Program-made: the position numbers and the translations under genes
The notes under the pieces: generated by a model
What the model was told of the DNA's origin: nothing
The model's input: only the letters and a program-made list of their open reading frames with translations
Database searches by the model: none
Assembly: GCA_001953115.1 (NCBI GenBank)
Contig: LSSL01001219.1
Span: 5,488 to 36,452 of the forward strand
Direction: 5' to 3'
Source: Smittium mucronatum
Taxonomy: Eukaryota; Kickxellomycota; Harpellomycetes; Harpellales; Legeriomycetaceae
Length of the DNA: 30,965 nucleotides
Shown here: piece by piece, positions 21,403 through 30,965 of the stretch
How the letters are laid out: each line of letters starts with the position of its first letter
How positions within the stretch are numbered: position 1 is the first letter of the stretch

Positions 21403-23474
21403 AATTTTCTTATTTTAGGATTTTGGTATGTTAGTATTTTGCATCAGAAAAATTTTCTTAACAAAGGCGACATATCTAGCTCAATTTTCAGCAAAATTAT
21501 CATTCTTGTGTTTTTTTATAAGTCTGAAAAGTTAAGGATCGGATTTAAGGTAAATAAACTTGGTGAATTTTTCGAGCTTAAGTAAGAAATTTTATTTAAT
21601 CATGATAAATTTTCATTTAAGATGAAGCCTGAAATAATCTCTATTATTTTATCCGGAAAATTCGAGCTTAAGTATAATATGCTGGGGAAAAAATAATTCA
21701 AGAAAAAAAAATTAAAAAATAAGGTTTCTAGCTAGCTTCACTGGGGAATAATTTTTTAACTGGTGGAATTAGAGTTATATTTTTTCTCTTTCCAGAATTA
21801 GACTCCTAGGTTGGAGGAATTTATTTTAGATTTTAATATTATCCTTAAGTGCAAATATAGGCCTTATTGTGGTAAATTAAGTTAAATGTTTTGATGATTT
21901 CAATTTTTTTAGTTTTTTTTTTGAAATGGGATGAATTGAACTTTTAAGGGACTCGTTTTTCAAATCAGTTTTTTTCATTTTATTTATAAAAATTTTAATT
22001 AATATTAAAATTATCTTTTTAGTTGGAAAATCAGTTGGGTTTAATTCATAAAATAATAAGTTCATGGATTTGATTCGTTTATATCTGCTCTATAATTTTA
22101 ATAGATAGTAAGATGTCAGATCAATAGAACATGTGTTTCAATAAAACCATTTCTACACCGATTAAAAGTGCTAAATTGAAAAAATAATTTTACTACTAAT
22201 TATTTCATATTCAAAAATAATCATTGGTTAAAATTATCAATGTCTAAAACATAGAATTTTCTTGTTTATTTTATAATAAGTGCATTGTTTTGGTGTATCC
22301 AACTGCGTTACAATATTACTTTATATTTAAAATAAACCAAAATTGATTTAAATAACATGGGTTTACTCAAATCAATTCGATTTCACGATTTAAGCAAATT
22401 ATATTGATATAAATTAGATTTTGATATTTTCAATTTTTTTCATAATTGAATCAAAACTATCAAAACTATTTTTTAGTTTGAGTGAGTTAATTTCGAATAT
22501 TTTTCAAAGACTCCATGATAATTACGCGTAGTTTTTTTCAAATTTTCTTATTAAAATCGATCAAATCTTATCAAGTTTGTTATATAATCTTAAAAACATC
22601 TTTTTTCATACTTAATCTTTTTATTATCCACTTATAATCCCAGCTTTATTTTTTTTACTATAAATTTAAACTGGATAAATTTTTTGATAAATGGTTCAAT
22701 TAAAATTGAAATTGCGTAGGTTTTATATTTGCATAATTATAATGACAAGTATTGAATTTTTTAGGAAAAAGACTATCTTTAGACAATTTCTCATTATCCA
22801 GATGTCCTCATTTTATCTTCTGAAAAAAAAATTTTAATAATCAAAAAGAGGTGATGTTTTAAACACTTTGAGGTGATAGTTAGCTTCAATCGCCCTTCAT
22901 TTTTTTTACTTTTATTGATATTATATCTATTTTATGAATATTAATTAAAAAAACCGAGATACTTATACGAGAAAAAGCGTTATATATCTGCAATTTTATA
23001 AGAATTTATTTTTAAAAGATTGTGATATGTAAAAAAGAAACTGTAATTTTTTAAAATTCGTTTTGTATATGTTAAGAGACTTGGTGATGTATTATGGATG
23101 GGGGTTTTCACAAATAAATAATCATTAACCACTAAAACAATCTTTTCATATGACAAAAAAAATTTGACTATGAATTTTTATTCTTTTATCATTTATTAAA
23201 ATTATTGTTATAAATATTAAAATAAATACATTTAGGGTATAAATAGCAGTAGGATTAAAATGTAATTTTACGTTGTAGGAATTTTTCGTATTCTAAAACA
23301 AACCAAAAAAAGCTAAATAATGTTTGAAAAAAAAAGTTTTATATTAAAGTTTTTATTTGTTAATATCTTTTTATAGTACCAAAGAATTTATTATCAACCT
23401 CTTAGAATTATTTTTAATCAATAAAAATTAATACATATTAAACATCAATATTACTAAAGCCTAATATTATTATC
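21403..23474. other. A+T-rich DNA with short direct repeat; no gene recognised
   Basis: A 14-bp direct repeat, TTCGAGCTTAAGTA, occurs at 21571-21584 and 21661-21674. From about 21240 to 22080 the plus strand is richer in G than C. Protein-like snippets occur (for example near 22755-22830 on the plus strand) but are too short and broken to call. Confidence 0.35.
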
Positions 23475-24378
23475 TTAAATATAATAATATGGTAGTGTGC
23501 TAAACTTAAACAATATCGTTATATATTCGTGAAGATACACCATTGTTCCTATTTTTAGCCTTTTCGCTCCATAAATCTGCTTGAGCCTTCAGTAGTAACT
23601 TTCAGAGATAATTCTGACATAAAAAAATTTAAAGTCATGGTTATGCTCAAACTGATTCAGATCTGAGCCGATTTCTGGTAATATAGAAGGTAAAAAATTA
23701 TCCATTCCTAGATGTCACAAATCCATTAAAATCGACCAATAATTTCGATCATTTGAAGAGGTCTCATTTGGATTTCTCAATAAAAATTTCTTATATTCAT
23801 CTAATATTCCAAAAAATATGTTGAATTCATGGATTGATCCCTAATTTGTTTTAATTTTCATGGCTACTCAGCCATCATGAATATAGGCGAACTCCCTTTT
23901 AACACAATATTTTTTGTTTTTTCCTGAAAATAAAACCTTTGTCTTCCTAAAGTCGGAGATGAATCTAGAACATTATTGGATTTAATCATCTATAATATGT
24001 GCTGTTCCGGGTAAATGCGCAAATGGTAGCCTTTGGCTATTTTTTCTGATCTTTTAATTTTAACAATTAATTAATTTTTTCAGCTTATCTTTTATTAATC
24101 AAGGTATACTAGCAGCTAATAGTTTAACTGAACCAGATTTCATTTTTAAAGATAATAAAATAGAGGGACAAGTAGGATATACTTTGAGGTAAGTTTGTTA
24201 AGAAAAGTAGTGGGTGTTTTAGAGAAATATTTGCATTTCTAATCTTTGTACTTTTTATTCTGGAAAGTTTTGGGTTTTTAGAGCAAAAAAGCAAGTTTAA
24301 TGCGTGAAATACAAAGTCAGTTAAAGTTGTAAATTTATGCGCAGAAATTTTATTAAGGTAAAAACCAGAGCTTGACAA
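23475..24378 (-). pseudogene. Decayed HTH_Tnp_4/DDE_Tnp_4 transposase, copy 1
   Basis: The N-terminal half (24378-24124) is open and matches the helix-turn-helix domain before DDE_Tnp_4 transposases: KISAHKFTTLTDFVF, then ISLKHPLLFLTNL. After a frame change the catalytic half keeps family landmarks. AHIIDD is the site of the first aspartate. FSGKNKKYCVKREFAYIHDG follows, then GSIHEFNIFFGILDEYKKFL, HLGMDNFLPSILP, and VRIISESYY-stop-RLKQIYGAKRLK (the conserved E and GRLK block). In-frame stops interrupt at least six positions, including TGA after HDG and TGA in place of glycine before RLK. Copy 2 at 28705-29839 has the same blocks in the same order and fills in the broken positions. The element is non-functional. 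Confidence 0.8.
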
Positions 24379-24781
24379 CTAAATATCAAGAGTACTCTAG
24401 AGAAATTGATTAGCCATATTTTGAACATCGATTAACTTAGCTCTTGGTATAAGATTTTCAAAGTTTTTGGTAAACATATTAATAAATGATTTATTTTTTT
24501 TGGAATTTGGGCACGATTAATCTTTTATGAGAAATATAAAAGTGATATAACAATTAATAGAGAATACAAGAGATGAAATAATATTACTAATTCTTTTTTA
24601 AAAATAACTTTTTAAGGAATGATTATTTTAAAAGATGGATAGATATATTTCGCGTATATAGAAAAATCGAAACTTTACAATAGATTTCCCGTAAAAAAAA
24701 TTGCAAAAAAAGAATTTTTTTTGGTAAATCCACGTCATTTCAATGAATTTTGACTTATTTCGAATAGATTAAATATTAAAA
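24379..24781. other. Spacer between DDE_Tnp_4 relic and MULE element
   Basis: A+T-rich sequence lying between the N-terminal end of the copy 1 transposase relic and the left terminal repeat of the Mutator-like element. No feature is recognised. Confidence 0.4.
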
Positions 24782-24927
24782 TCATACAAATTTACTTTGA
24801 AATTGCTTAAATTTATTTAAAACATACTAAATTAACCAAAAGCATACTAATTTTCCTAAACCAATACAATATTGATGTGACACGGGGCGTATTTTTTCCA
24901 ATAAATTTGCTAAAAACATGTCAATTC
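24782..24927 (+). repeat. Left terminal inverted repeat of the MULE
   Basis: Matches the reverse complement of 27442-27586. Shared blocks include GCTTAAATTTATT, ATACTAAATTA, TACTAATTTTCCTAAAC, TATTGATGT and CTAAAAACAT. The block GACACGGGG recurs inverted as CCCCGTGTTTC about 75 bp further in (24952-24962), suggesting a subterminal palindrome. Confidence 0.85.
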
Positions 24928-25120
24928 TTCAAAAAATAAAAATATCACATCCCCGTGTTTCATTTTCATTTTTGGGCTGAAAATAATAAATTTATGAATA
25001 TCTACTGAAAGAACTTTTTATTTATATATAATAGGAAAAAAATGAATCAAAATTTATTTTACTTACAAGAAAATACAAAATCGAATATGAAAAAATAAAA
25101 CGATAAAAATTAAGCACATT

Positions 25121-25378
25121 CGTCCTTTCAATTCCTCTCTTTCTCCTTTCCCCTTTCCATTTTCCCACTTCAGTCTTTACTCTTTGCCTTTTGCCTTTTG
25201 CTTTTTTAATTTTTCTCCTTTCTCCTTTCCCCATACCTTCTTCTCTGCCCCCGTCCCCCTTCCCCTTCCCCATCTCTCCTTCCCTGTCCCCTGCCCCATT
25301 CCCCTCTTTCCACGCCCCCTATTTCCATCTTCATCTTTTCCCTTTTCCCAGTCCAGCCTTTGCCCTTTTCCAAATCAA
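25121..25378. repeat. Homopyrimidine (plus) / homopurine (minus) tract
   Basis: The plus strand is almost entirely C and T, with clusters such as CCCCCTTCCCCTTCCCC. The minus strand is therefore GGGAAAGG-rich. It is much richer in G+C than anything nearby and lies inside the MULE, between its left terminal repeat and the transposase 3' end. Open frames crossing it (proline/phenylalanine/serine one way, lysine/glycine/arginine the other) are low-complexity by-products. Such tracts can form triplex or G-quadruplex structures; that is general knowledge, not shown here. Confidence 0.85.
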
Positions 25379-25571
25379 CTTTTCCGCATCCCGCATCTCA
25401 TATTTCTTATCCCGCTATCATCTATGTCTAAGATAAATTCTTATTTTTTTTATTTTTTTTCGCGTAAAATTACTTATTTAAATTAATAAATAATACGAAT
25501 GAATTTTTATGTTTATAATTCACTTTATTAATATATTATAAAATAATATATTTTAGTATAAATTAAAAATT

Positions 25572-27191
25572 TTATACTATCTGAATGCTTAGTGCTGACT
25601 TTTTTTTGATTTTTCTGGGTCTCCCTGCTGTTTTTCGCTGACTAAGAAGAGTTATGTCATTTAAATCCGTTAAATTTGGCTCATTAATAGAATGAAATAT
25701 GTGAATACATTTCTTTTTTTAAAAAAAAATCATGCACGAGCAAAAAACATCTTTATATTTCGAAGGATATATTTTTCGAAAAAGATTGATAATTTGTTTA
25801 AATTTTGATTTTCATTGATTTAATTAACTCTGAAACTTCATGAAAACCTGATTTATCTAACATTTTTTCTGAAACAACATAAATTTATGTTTCCTCGGTG
25901 GATCTGAATATTACAAAATATGTTTTTTTCATTTCTAAAATATAAATTTCATTATAAATTACTTTCACTAAATGCGGAGTATAAAAATCCATAGAATCAT
26001 TAATTATCTCTTTTGAAAATTATATAAATTTTAAAGTGTCAGAGAAATTATAAATTGTAAATTCCTCTTTAGTCGATCTGTTAAATATATCTAAAGCATT
26101 TTTTGTTGAGGGGCTAAACAGAGAGTATCTTTCATACCGATTTTCGTTTTTTCTGAAATAATTTTTTTCAAATTCACACAAAAAATCCGACAACAGATTG
26201 AAACTTCTCCATTTTTTCACAAATGAATTTACTGAACGCTGGAAAAAAAATTTTGTAACGCTTTTTTGAATTTTGCATATTTCACTATAGATATAATCTC
26301 CAATAGTACCAGATTTTTTAAAATTAAATGCTTGATTTTTTCCGAAACATGAAACCAACAATTTTTTTCTCTTGATATGAATATAAAAGCATGTTATATA
26401 TTTTTTTACATGAGGTGCAGAGTCTGCTATTAAATTTTTAACTCCAAAATTTGATCCCAATTTAATTGTTTCTGAATTTAGATTTTCTAAAACTCAGCTG
26501 TGATATTTTCCATTGTTATGACTTACTAAGTTTATCGCTACAGAAAAAAATGAATGATTTAAATCTTCTACACCTGAAAATATAACAGGATAATCTCCGT
26601 TAACTAGTTTAAATATTGAATAAAAACGTAAATCGGAAGCCATGGATAGATAATATATAAGTTTTTTTAAGGTTAATATACATTTATAACATCACGATTA
26701 GAAGAATATCTGGAAAAATAAGCTTTATTTTTATCTTTAGAGCTTAGGATATATTTACATTTTTCTTCAAAATTTTGGGTTGTTATAAATTTATGTTCTT
26801 TGTATTTATTAGCTTGGTTACCCCTAATGGAATAAAAATTTCGTATGTCAACGCTTATATTTTTTGAGTTTGATTTTTTTTTTAAAAAAAAAATCCTTTA
26901 CGGACTAAGAACATCATTGCTGTATTTTATAATTTTATTCTTAATGTATTTTTTATCAGATGGATTTCAAATTTCATTGTGATTTTTCAAGAAATGGTAT
27001 AAAATTTATCCATCATAGTATTTATATATCCTCATATCACCTGGGCACTCGCATTTTATTATACTCTCGCAGTAATATATAACAGTTTTGTTATTCTTTA
27101 AACCTCTTGACTGCTTTATTCTAATATTATGTTTATGCTCATTAAAATATGTAGAGCCTCGCTCCTCCCATTCAATTTTTAAACTATTCAA
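25572..27191 (-). pseudogene. MULE transposase pseudogene (FLYWCH finger, MULE DDE, SWIM, basic tail)
   Basis: In order, the N-terminal part has a zinc-finger-like block: WEERGSTYFNEHKHN, then YYCES, KCECP and HFLKNHNE, giving a C-x-C...H-x5-H pattern like FLYWCH fingers. The MULE domain follows from about 26640 (MASDLRFYSIFKL, NGDYPVIFSGV), with KYHS-TGA-VLENL where a tryptophan is expected. Next come NLIADSAPHVKKYI (the second catalytic aspartate block, ADGA in the family), CFYIHIKRKKLL and SLFSPSTKNALDIFNRSTK. The last corresponds to the PSTNNxLExFN block carrying the final acidic residue. Past a TAA at 26020, the same frame continues with a remnant of the SWIM C-x-C...H motif. It ends in KTAGRPRKIKKKSALSIQ, a basic AT-hook-like tail, with TAA at 25574-25572. 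A frame change lies near 26660, and stops occur at several positions. Inverted repeats flank it on both sides. I am confident of the family; the finger type is less sure. Confidence 0.87.
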
Positions 27192-27441
27192 TTTTTTAAA
27201 TATTTTTGAATATATATTCTACGTCAATTTTTAAATTTAAGGATATATAAACTTGGAAATTTTTTTTTCCTGGACATTTTTACTTTTAGAATATTTTTTA
27301 GAAAATCTTTTCTCGAAAAAAATAATGTTTATTTTAATAATATATTTGATTAATTCGCTTTTTTTTTATTCTGCTCTAATTTTCTATTTTAATGCGCCTA
27401 AAATATTTCGTGTTTATCGAAAATTAAAACGTGAAGTTTAA

Positions 27442-27586
27442 AATTAGTATGTTTTTAGTAAATTCCTTGGCGAAAAAACTCCCTGTGTAACATCAATACT
27501 GTATTTGTTTAGGAAAATTAGTATTATTTTGGCTAATTTAGTATTTTTTCAATAAATTTAAGCGATTTCGTAATAAATTAGTAGGC
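27442..27586 (-). repeat. Right terminal inverted repeat of the MULE
   Basis: Inverted partner of 24782-24927. Read on the minus strand it carries the same ordered blocks with about 13 differences in the central 97 positions. The core is TTACACAGGG where the left copy has TGACACGGGG. Confidence 0.85.
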
Positions 27587-28704
27587 TAACATCACAATAA
27601 GTTAGAGTATTTCAATATTGTAATATTATACACAATAAAAGAGTTACATATGAAATGTGTTTAATTTTATCGATTAGGCTGATACATGTAAATATTAATA
27701 TGTAAAATTATATGCGCTTATGGCACTAAATAAGTAAATATGTCTCAAATTCAACGTGATACACAAAAAAATATCAAATTTTATCAAAATTCAGGCTTAG
27801 TTGAAATAAAAAGAAATTCATATATATCCGCATTTCTTACTCAAAAAAATATTTGTTGAGGATTAATGGTATTTGCAATAAAAATGCTAATAGCCGAACA
27901 ATTTTTTTCACTTTAAATTATGAAAAATAAATCAAAATGTTTTATTGGGAAATTTATGAGTATTTTTTTTATTTTTGCACTAATTTAATAAGCGAACAAT
28001 TAAGACACATCCCTTTGTTTATTTAAAGTTATACTTATAGCTTAGATGTTGTTGTTTTTTCATAATATTTATCTTCAAATAATCTGATGGCACAAAATAT
28101 TTTTGAATAATTTTAAAGAAAACCTTATCTTTTGTTACAGAAAATTCACCAATAATATAAACAACAAAAATAATCTTGAAAAGCCTTTAACGAGATTTAA
28201 AAGCTATTTTTTTTAATGAAAAGATTTGAATGATCAAAAATAGTCGCTTAAAAGCCAACTAATAAAATAATATAGATATATATTAATATTTTTTTGAATA
28301 AAAATTCAAGTAAAATAAATTTACTGTGTGGATCAGCAAAGATATTGCTTTTATTTTATTTGTTATTTTTCTTTTGTATAGAATAATATGGATCTCCTAT
28401 AATATATTGATATATTAAATTTATGACCTTAAAAATCAATATGAATAGTATTAAACCATTTCTCTGTTGATACAATTAGCATACGTTTTCATATTTCAAA
28501 CATCATACTCTTGTATAGTTATCCTTTGTGCTGATTTAAATTGAAACCATTTCACGGTTATGAAGAAAGTTAAATAACTATCTTTAATATTATAATTATG
28601 GTTTGAAACTAATTTGGATCGAAATAAAATCCAATAAACTAATATATAAAAGTTTAATATCAACACTTTTTATGAATAAATTTTATTTGATAAGGTATGA
28701 TATT
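27587..28704. other. A+T-rich DNA between MULE and second DDE_Tnp_4 relic
   Basis: No gene recognised. The DNA is low-complexity A/T with scattered stops in all frames. It may contain the 3' end of the transposon whose gene lies at 28705-29839. Confidence 0.4.
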
Positions 28705-29839
28705 TTATTGAACCTTAATAAATCCTCTTTGAATAAAATTTGATTTATGATTAACTAGTTGATATAAGAACAAAGACTTATTTTCTTTTAAAGAGAACCA
28801 ATTATCATTTTCATTTGAGGTGATTCTTCTTGATGGATGAAAAGACATTTTTAAATTTGTAAGGCATATACAGATGTCATGAATATCCTCATGGATATCA
28901 ATTTTAGTTTGAATTTTCAATCTTTTAGCGCCCTAAAGCTGCTTTAGCCTACCATAATAGTTTTCACAAACAATTCTCACATTCGATAATTTTAAATTGT
29001 TATTTTAATACAATTGGTTCAAGTTTTTTCCTTTTACTGGTAGTATGCTAGGTAAATACCTATTCATTCCGATATAGCCTAAATGTGCTATAACATAACA
29101 ATATTGCGGTTTATCGAAGCTAAGTTCCTCTGGAGTCTTCAAAAGAAGTTTTTTGTATATATCTAACCTTCTTAAAAACATATTGAAATCATGGATCGAG
29201 CGAAGTTTTATCTTTCCCAACCATTATCACTCTCCCATCTGGAATTTGAGCGAACTATCTTTTTACACAGTATTTCTTATGCTTTCCTGAAAACTATTTT
29301 TTGGAATCTTGGAAATATGCGGTAAATCTTGAGCACTCTTGATTAGATGCATCAATCACTAATACAGTATCTGGATAGTAATTGAAAGAAAGGTTCTGAA
29401 GAGATTGTTCTGAAAATTTTATTTCAACTAAAAACTCTCTCTTTTCATCGTTTTTTTGATCGCATTAAATATAATCATTATCAATATTTGTGCTGAGCCC
29501 GAATTCATTCCATATGACAGGCCCAAAGAAGAAAATGCTTGGTATACCTTTAAATAGAATAAAAATACCAACAAAGAATCCTCAAGTGAAAGGATGGGCT
29601 TTCTACAATTTCTACTTTTTATTTCGGAAAGATCGGAATTGAAAAGGCGAATATATTGTTAAATGAATTAAAATTAAAGTTTGTTAAATGTTCAATTTTT
29701 CATCATAGAGTCTGTCAAAACATTTATGATTTTCAGTTATCTCTACTTCAAAAGTATTTTCAACTTTTAAATCATTTCTGTTTGTAGCATCAACTACTTG
29801 AGCTCTATCTATTAACCATTGGAAATTAAAAACCGACAT
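28705..29839 (-). pseudogene. Decayed HTH_Tnp_4/DDE_Tnp_4 transposase, copy 2
   Basis: It starts at an ATG (29839-29837; MSVFNFQWLIDRAQVVD). After several stops the helix-turn-helix block appears in a second frame (RKPILSLEDSLLVFLFYLKV, about 29610-29540, followed by SSLGLSYGMNSGSAQ). After another frame change come the catalytic-domain landmarks: DTVLVIDASNQECSRF with the first aspartate, and FSGKHKKYCVKR-stop-FAQIPDGRVIMV. After a further shift near 29220 come RSIHDFNMFLRRLD and HLGYIGMNRYLPSILP. The last block is VRIVCENYYGRLKQL-TAG-GAKRLK, where the stop replaces the family tryptophan. The C-terminal part ends with DICICLTNLKMSFHPSRR, the usual LTN...HPxR ending. These features identify an IS5/Harbinger-like cut-and-paste transposase. 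Copy 1 at 23475-24378 is its relative. Confidence 0.83.
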
Positions 29840-29929
29840 TCTTGTTACCGATCAGCTTTACAAAGATGCTTTAAAATTTTATTTTAGTTTTTTTAATGAA
29901 AAAAAATAAAAGTTTTTGATATTAAAGTG

Positions 29930-30195
29930 GTAGGACGCGTTGAGCTCCTAAGGTTAAGCTACGCCCTTTTGATAGTCTGAAAGTCTTAGCACGCTGGTAG
30001 ACTGGTAGTAGTCATTTTAATTATAATTGTAGTCTAGTATAGTCTTGTTTTGTGAAATTTTTATAAATATAAATTATTTTATATCATTCGTGTTGGTAGT
30101 TCGTAATAAGTCGTATTATTCTTTCGTGGGTTAGGATCATTCCCTGTAGACCCTTTTATTTTATTTTTGAGAGAGGAATTAGCTTTAATAGTGCT
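29930..30195 (+). other. Less A+T-rich leader preceding the 30.2-30.7 kb frames
   Basis: Composition changes abruptly near 29930. The sequence shows repeated TAGTC/TAGAC words (29970-30045) and ends before an ATG at 30196. It could be part of an LTR or the untranslated leader of the element to its right. No terminal duplicate is present inside the window, so an LTR cannot be demonstrated. Confidence 0.25.
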
Positions 30196-30714
30196 ATGGG
30201 CATGATTAAACGCGATCATGAGTTGGTCGAGTCTTGTGGTTATTCAAATTAAATTGCCCCAGAGGTGGACGCTTGGAGAAAGGTGGCCGACGATAGGGAT
30301 AGTGAAGCTTCGGCTTCGATTTCTATAGAAGCCCTCAAAATAAGTGAAGACTTAGAACCATCAGTGAACTTGGCGGGATAACCGGTTATGGAAGAGCTTG
30401 TATCATCTTTAATGGTACTTTCGTTAAACTCTGGTCCCAACCCACCGGTAAGGTTCTCACCTGTTATTCCTACCGTGGGGGCTGTACAAACACTTAGTGT
30501 TGTCGGTACAGGGAGCAATGATCGAAGTGTAGATAGGCGGAGTAAGGGAATAATACCTTCTCTAAAGTCTCTGCTGGGTGAGGGTGAAGGAAATACTAGC
30601 GATAGTATGTTGTTCGTTGCCTCACCCTTGGCTACACAACAACAGTTTAGAAGCGAAGACTTATACCAGTCTAACTGGTATGGGAAATCGGCTTCCGAAA
30701 ATATATATAAATAA
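30196..30714 (+). pseudogene. Possible Gag-like or unknown ORF with two in-frame TAA codons
   Basis: From ATG 30196 one plus-strand frame runs 172 codons to a TAA at 30712-30714, broken only by TAA at 30250 and near 30379. Both could derive from CAA. The product is hydrophilic and acidic at first (PEVDAWRKVADDRDSEAS, then IEALKISEDLEPSVN) and serine/glycine-rich later, ending EDLYQSNWYGKSASENI. The region is much less A+T-rich than its surroundings. It is followed at 30719-30733 by a purine tract. The minus strand has an uninterrupted 163-codon frame over the same DNA (30740-30249) that is proline/serine-rich and reads more like an antisense shadow, but it cannot be excluded as the real gene. 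No domain is recognised. Confidence 0.35.
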
Positions 30715-30718
30715 ATAA

Positions 30719-30733
30719 GATAGGGGGGAGGGA
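30719..30733 (+). other. Polypurine tract, LTR-element PPT candidate
   Basis: GATAGGGGGGAGGGA lies a few bases after the stop of the plus-strand frame and is directly followed by TG (30734). This is the usual arrangement of a polypurine tract next to the 5' TG of a 3' LTR. The LTR itself would extend beyond the window, so the reading is untested. Confidence 0.3.
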
Positions 30734-30740
30734 TGCTCAT

Positions 30741-30965
30741 ATTTTTATTTGTACACTTTTAAATAAACATTACCGAAATATAATTAATGCATGAAATAAA
30801 TCAATAGAATCAAAACATCTTCTAAAAAACATATATATTAATATAAACCCCGCACACCTCTCAAACACTATTTTTTTTTTAGTAAAAATGCGGATATAGA
30901 TGAATGTCTTTTTTTTTTTTTGTAAATAAGGGTATTTTATTTAGAAAATATTTATGTTAAACTAA
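30741..30965. other. A+T-rich right end, no gene recognised
   Basis: Sequence returns to high A+T. If the purine tract at 30719-30733 is a true PPT, this would be the start of a 3' LTR. No inverted or direct copy of it occurs elsewhere in the window. Confidence 0.3.

Larger units (their letters stand above)
24782..27586 (-). mobile_element. Degenerate Mutator-like (MULE) DNA transposon with long TIRs
   Basis: A 2.8-kb element is bounded by inverted repeats of about 145 bp and about 85 percent identity (24782-24927 and the reverse complement of 27442-27586). Between them lies a single minus-strand MULE transposase relic (25572-27191) plus a homopurine tract. Long terminal inverted repeats are typical of Mutator elements. 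I could not fix the outermost bases or find a 9-11 bp target duplication because the ends have diverged. The transposase carries several stops and at least one frame change, so the element is inactive. Confidence 0.8.

Noticed and set aside
25022..25486. Several open frames (81-100 codons) on both strands
   Set aside because: They are created by the homopyrimidine tract and give low-complexity P/F/S or K/G/R/E proteins.
27253..27441. 62-codon plus-strand hydrophobic ORF
   Set aside because: It lies inside the MULE next to the right TIR and is opposite to the transposase. T-rich composition explains it.
14302..29839. A variant nuclear genetic code in which stops are sense codons
   Set aside because: The functional aminotransferase gene uses TGG for tryptophan and ends with TAG. 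The relics also contain frameshifts, and all three stop codons occur in them.
1..30965. tRNA, rRNA, CRISPR, prokaryotic operons
   Set aside because: No cloverleaf with A and B boxes, no rRNA-like segment and no spaced repeat array was found. The spliceosomal intron and gene density point to a eukaryote.

Overview
This window looks like nuclear DNA from a gene-poor, very A+T-rich eukaryotic genome, roughly three-quarters A+T by eye. The best evidence is an aspartate aminotransferase gene with a GTAAGT...CAG spliceosomal intron. Its sequence reads as fungal-like and cytosolic, which together with the transposon types suggests an early-diverging or parasitic fungus. That is inference; no ribosomal RNA or other marker is present to settle it.

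Layout. 1-193: C-terminal end of an unrecognised rightward gene cut by the window edge. 194-1143: convergent intergenic DNA. 1144-2457: leftward aspartate aminotransferase, whose ATG is split A|TG by a 78-nt intron. 2901-3540: a doubtful decayed coding frame. The remainder, about 27 kb, contains no intact gene that I can identify. It is a transposon graveyard.

Five relics are supported by family motifs. Two are copies of a DDE-type transposase I can describe by motif but not name with certainty (14302-15824 and 18073-19734). Two are copies of an HTH_Tnp_4/DDE_Tnp_4 (IS5/Harbinger-like) transposase (23475-24378 and 28705-29839). One is a Mutator-like (MULE) transposase (25572-27191) enclosed by a pair of roughly 145-bp terminal inverted repeats (24782-24927 and 27442-27586). 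All five lie on the minus strand, and all carry in-frame stops, frameshifts, or both. Several conserved tryptophans read TGA or TAG, as expected after G-to-A (C-to-T) transitions. The host aminotransferase gene uses ordinary TGG for tryptophan, so this is decay and not a variant code.

Weaker material includes a T-rich, strand-skewed block at 5.2-9.4 kb, several coding-like frames with fewer stops than expected, a foldback repeat near 8.1 kb, small tandem repeats, and a less A+T-rich island at 29.93-30.74 kb. That island has long open frames on both strands and ends in a purine tract resembling an LTR-element polypurine tract.

The genes do not form a functional system. One housekeeping gene and a neighbouring gene end sit at the border of an A+T-rich, repeat-derived compartment.
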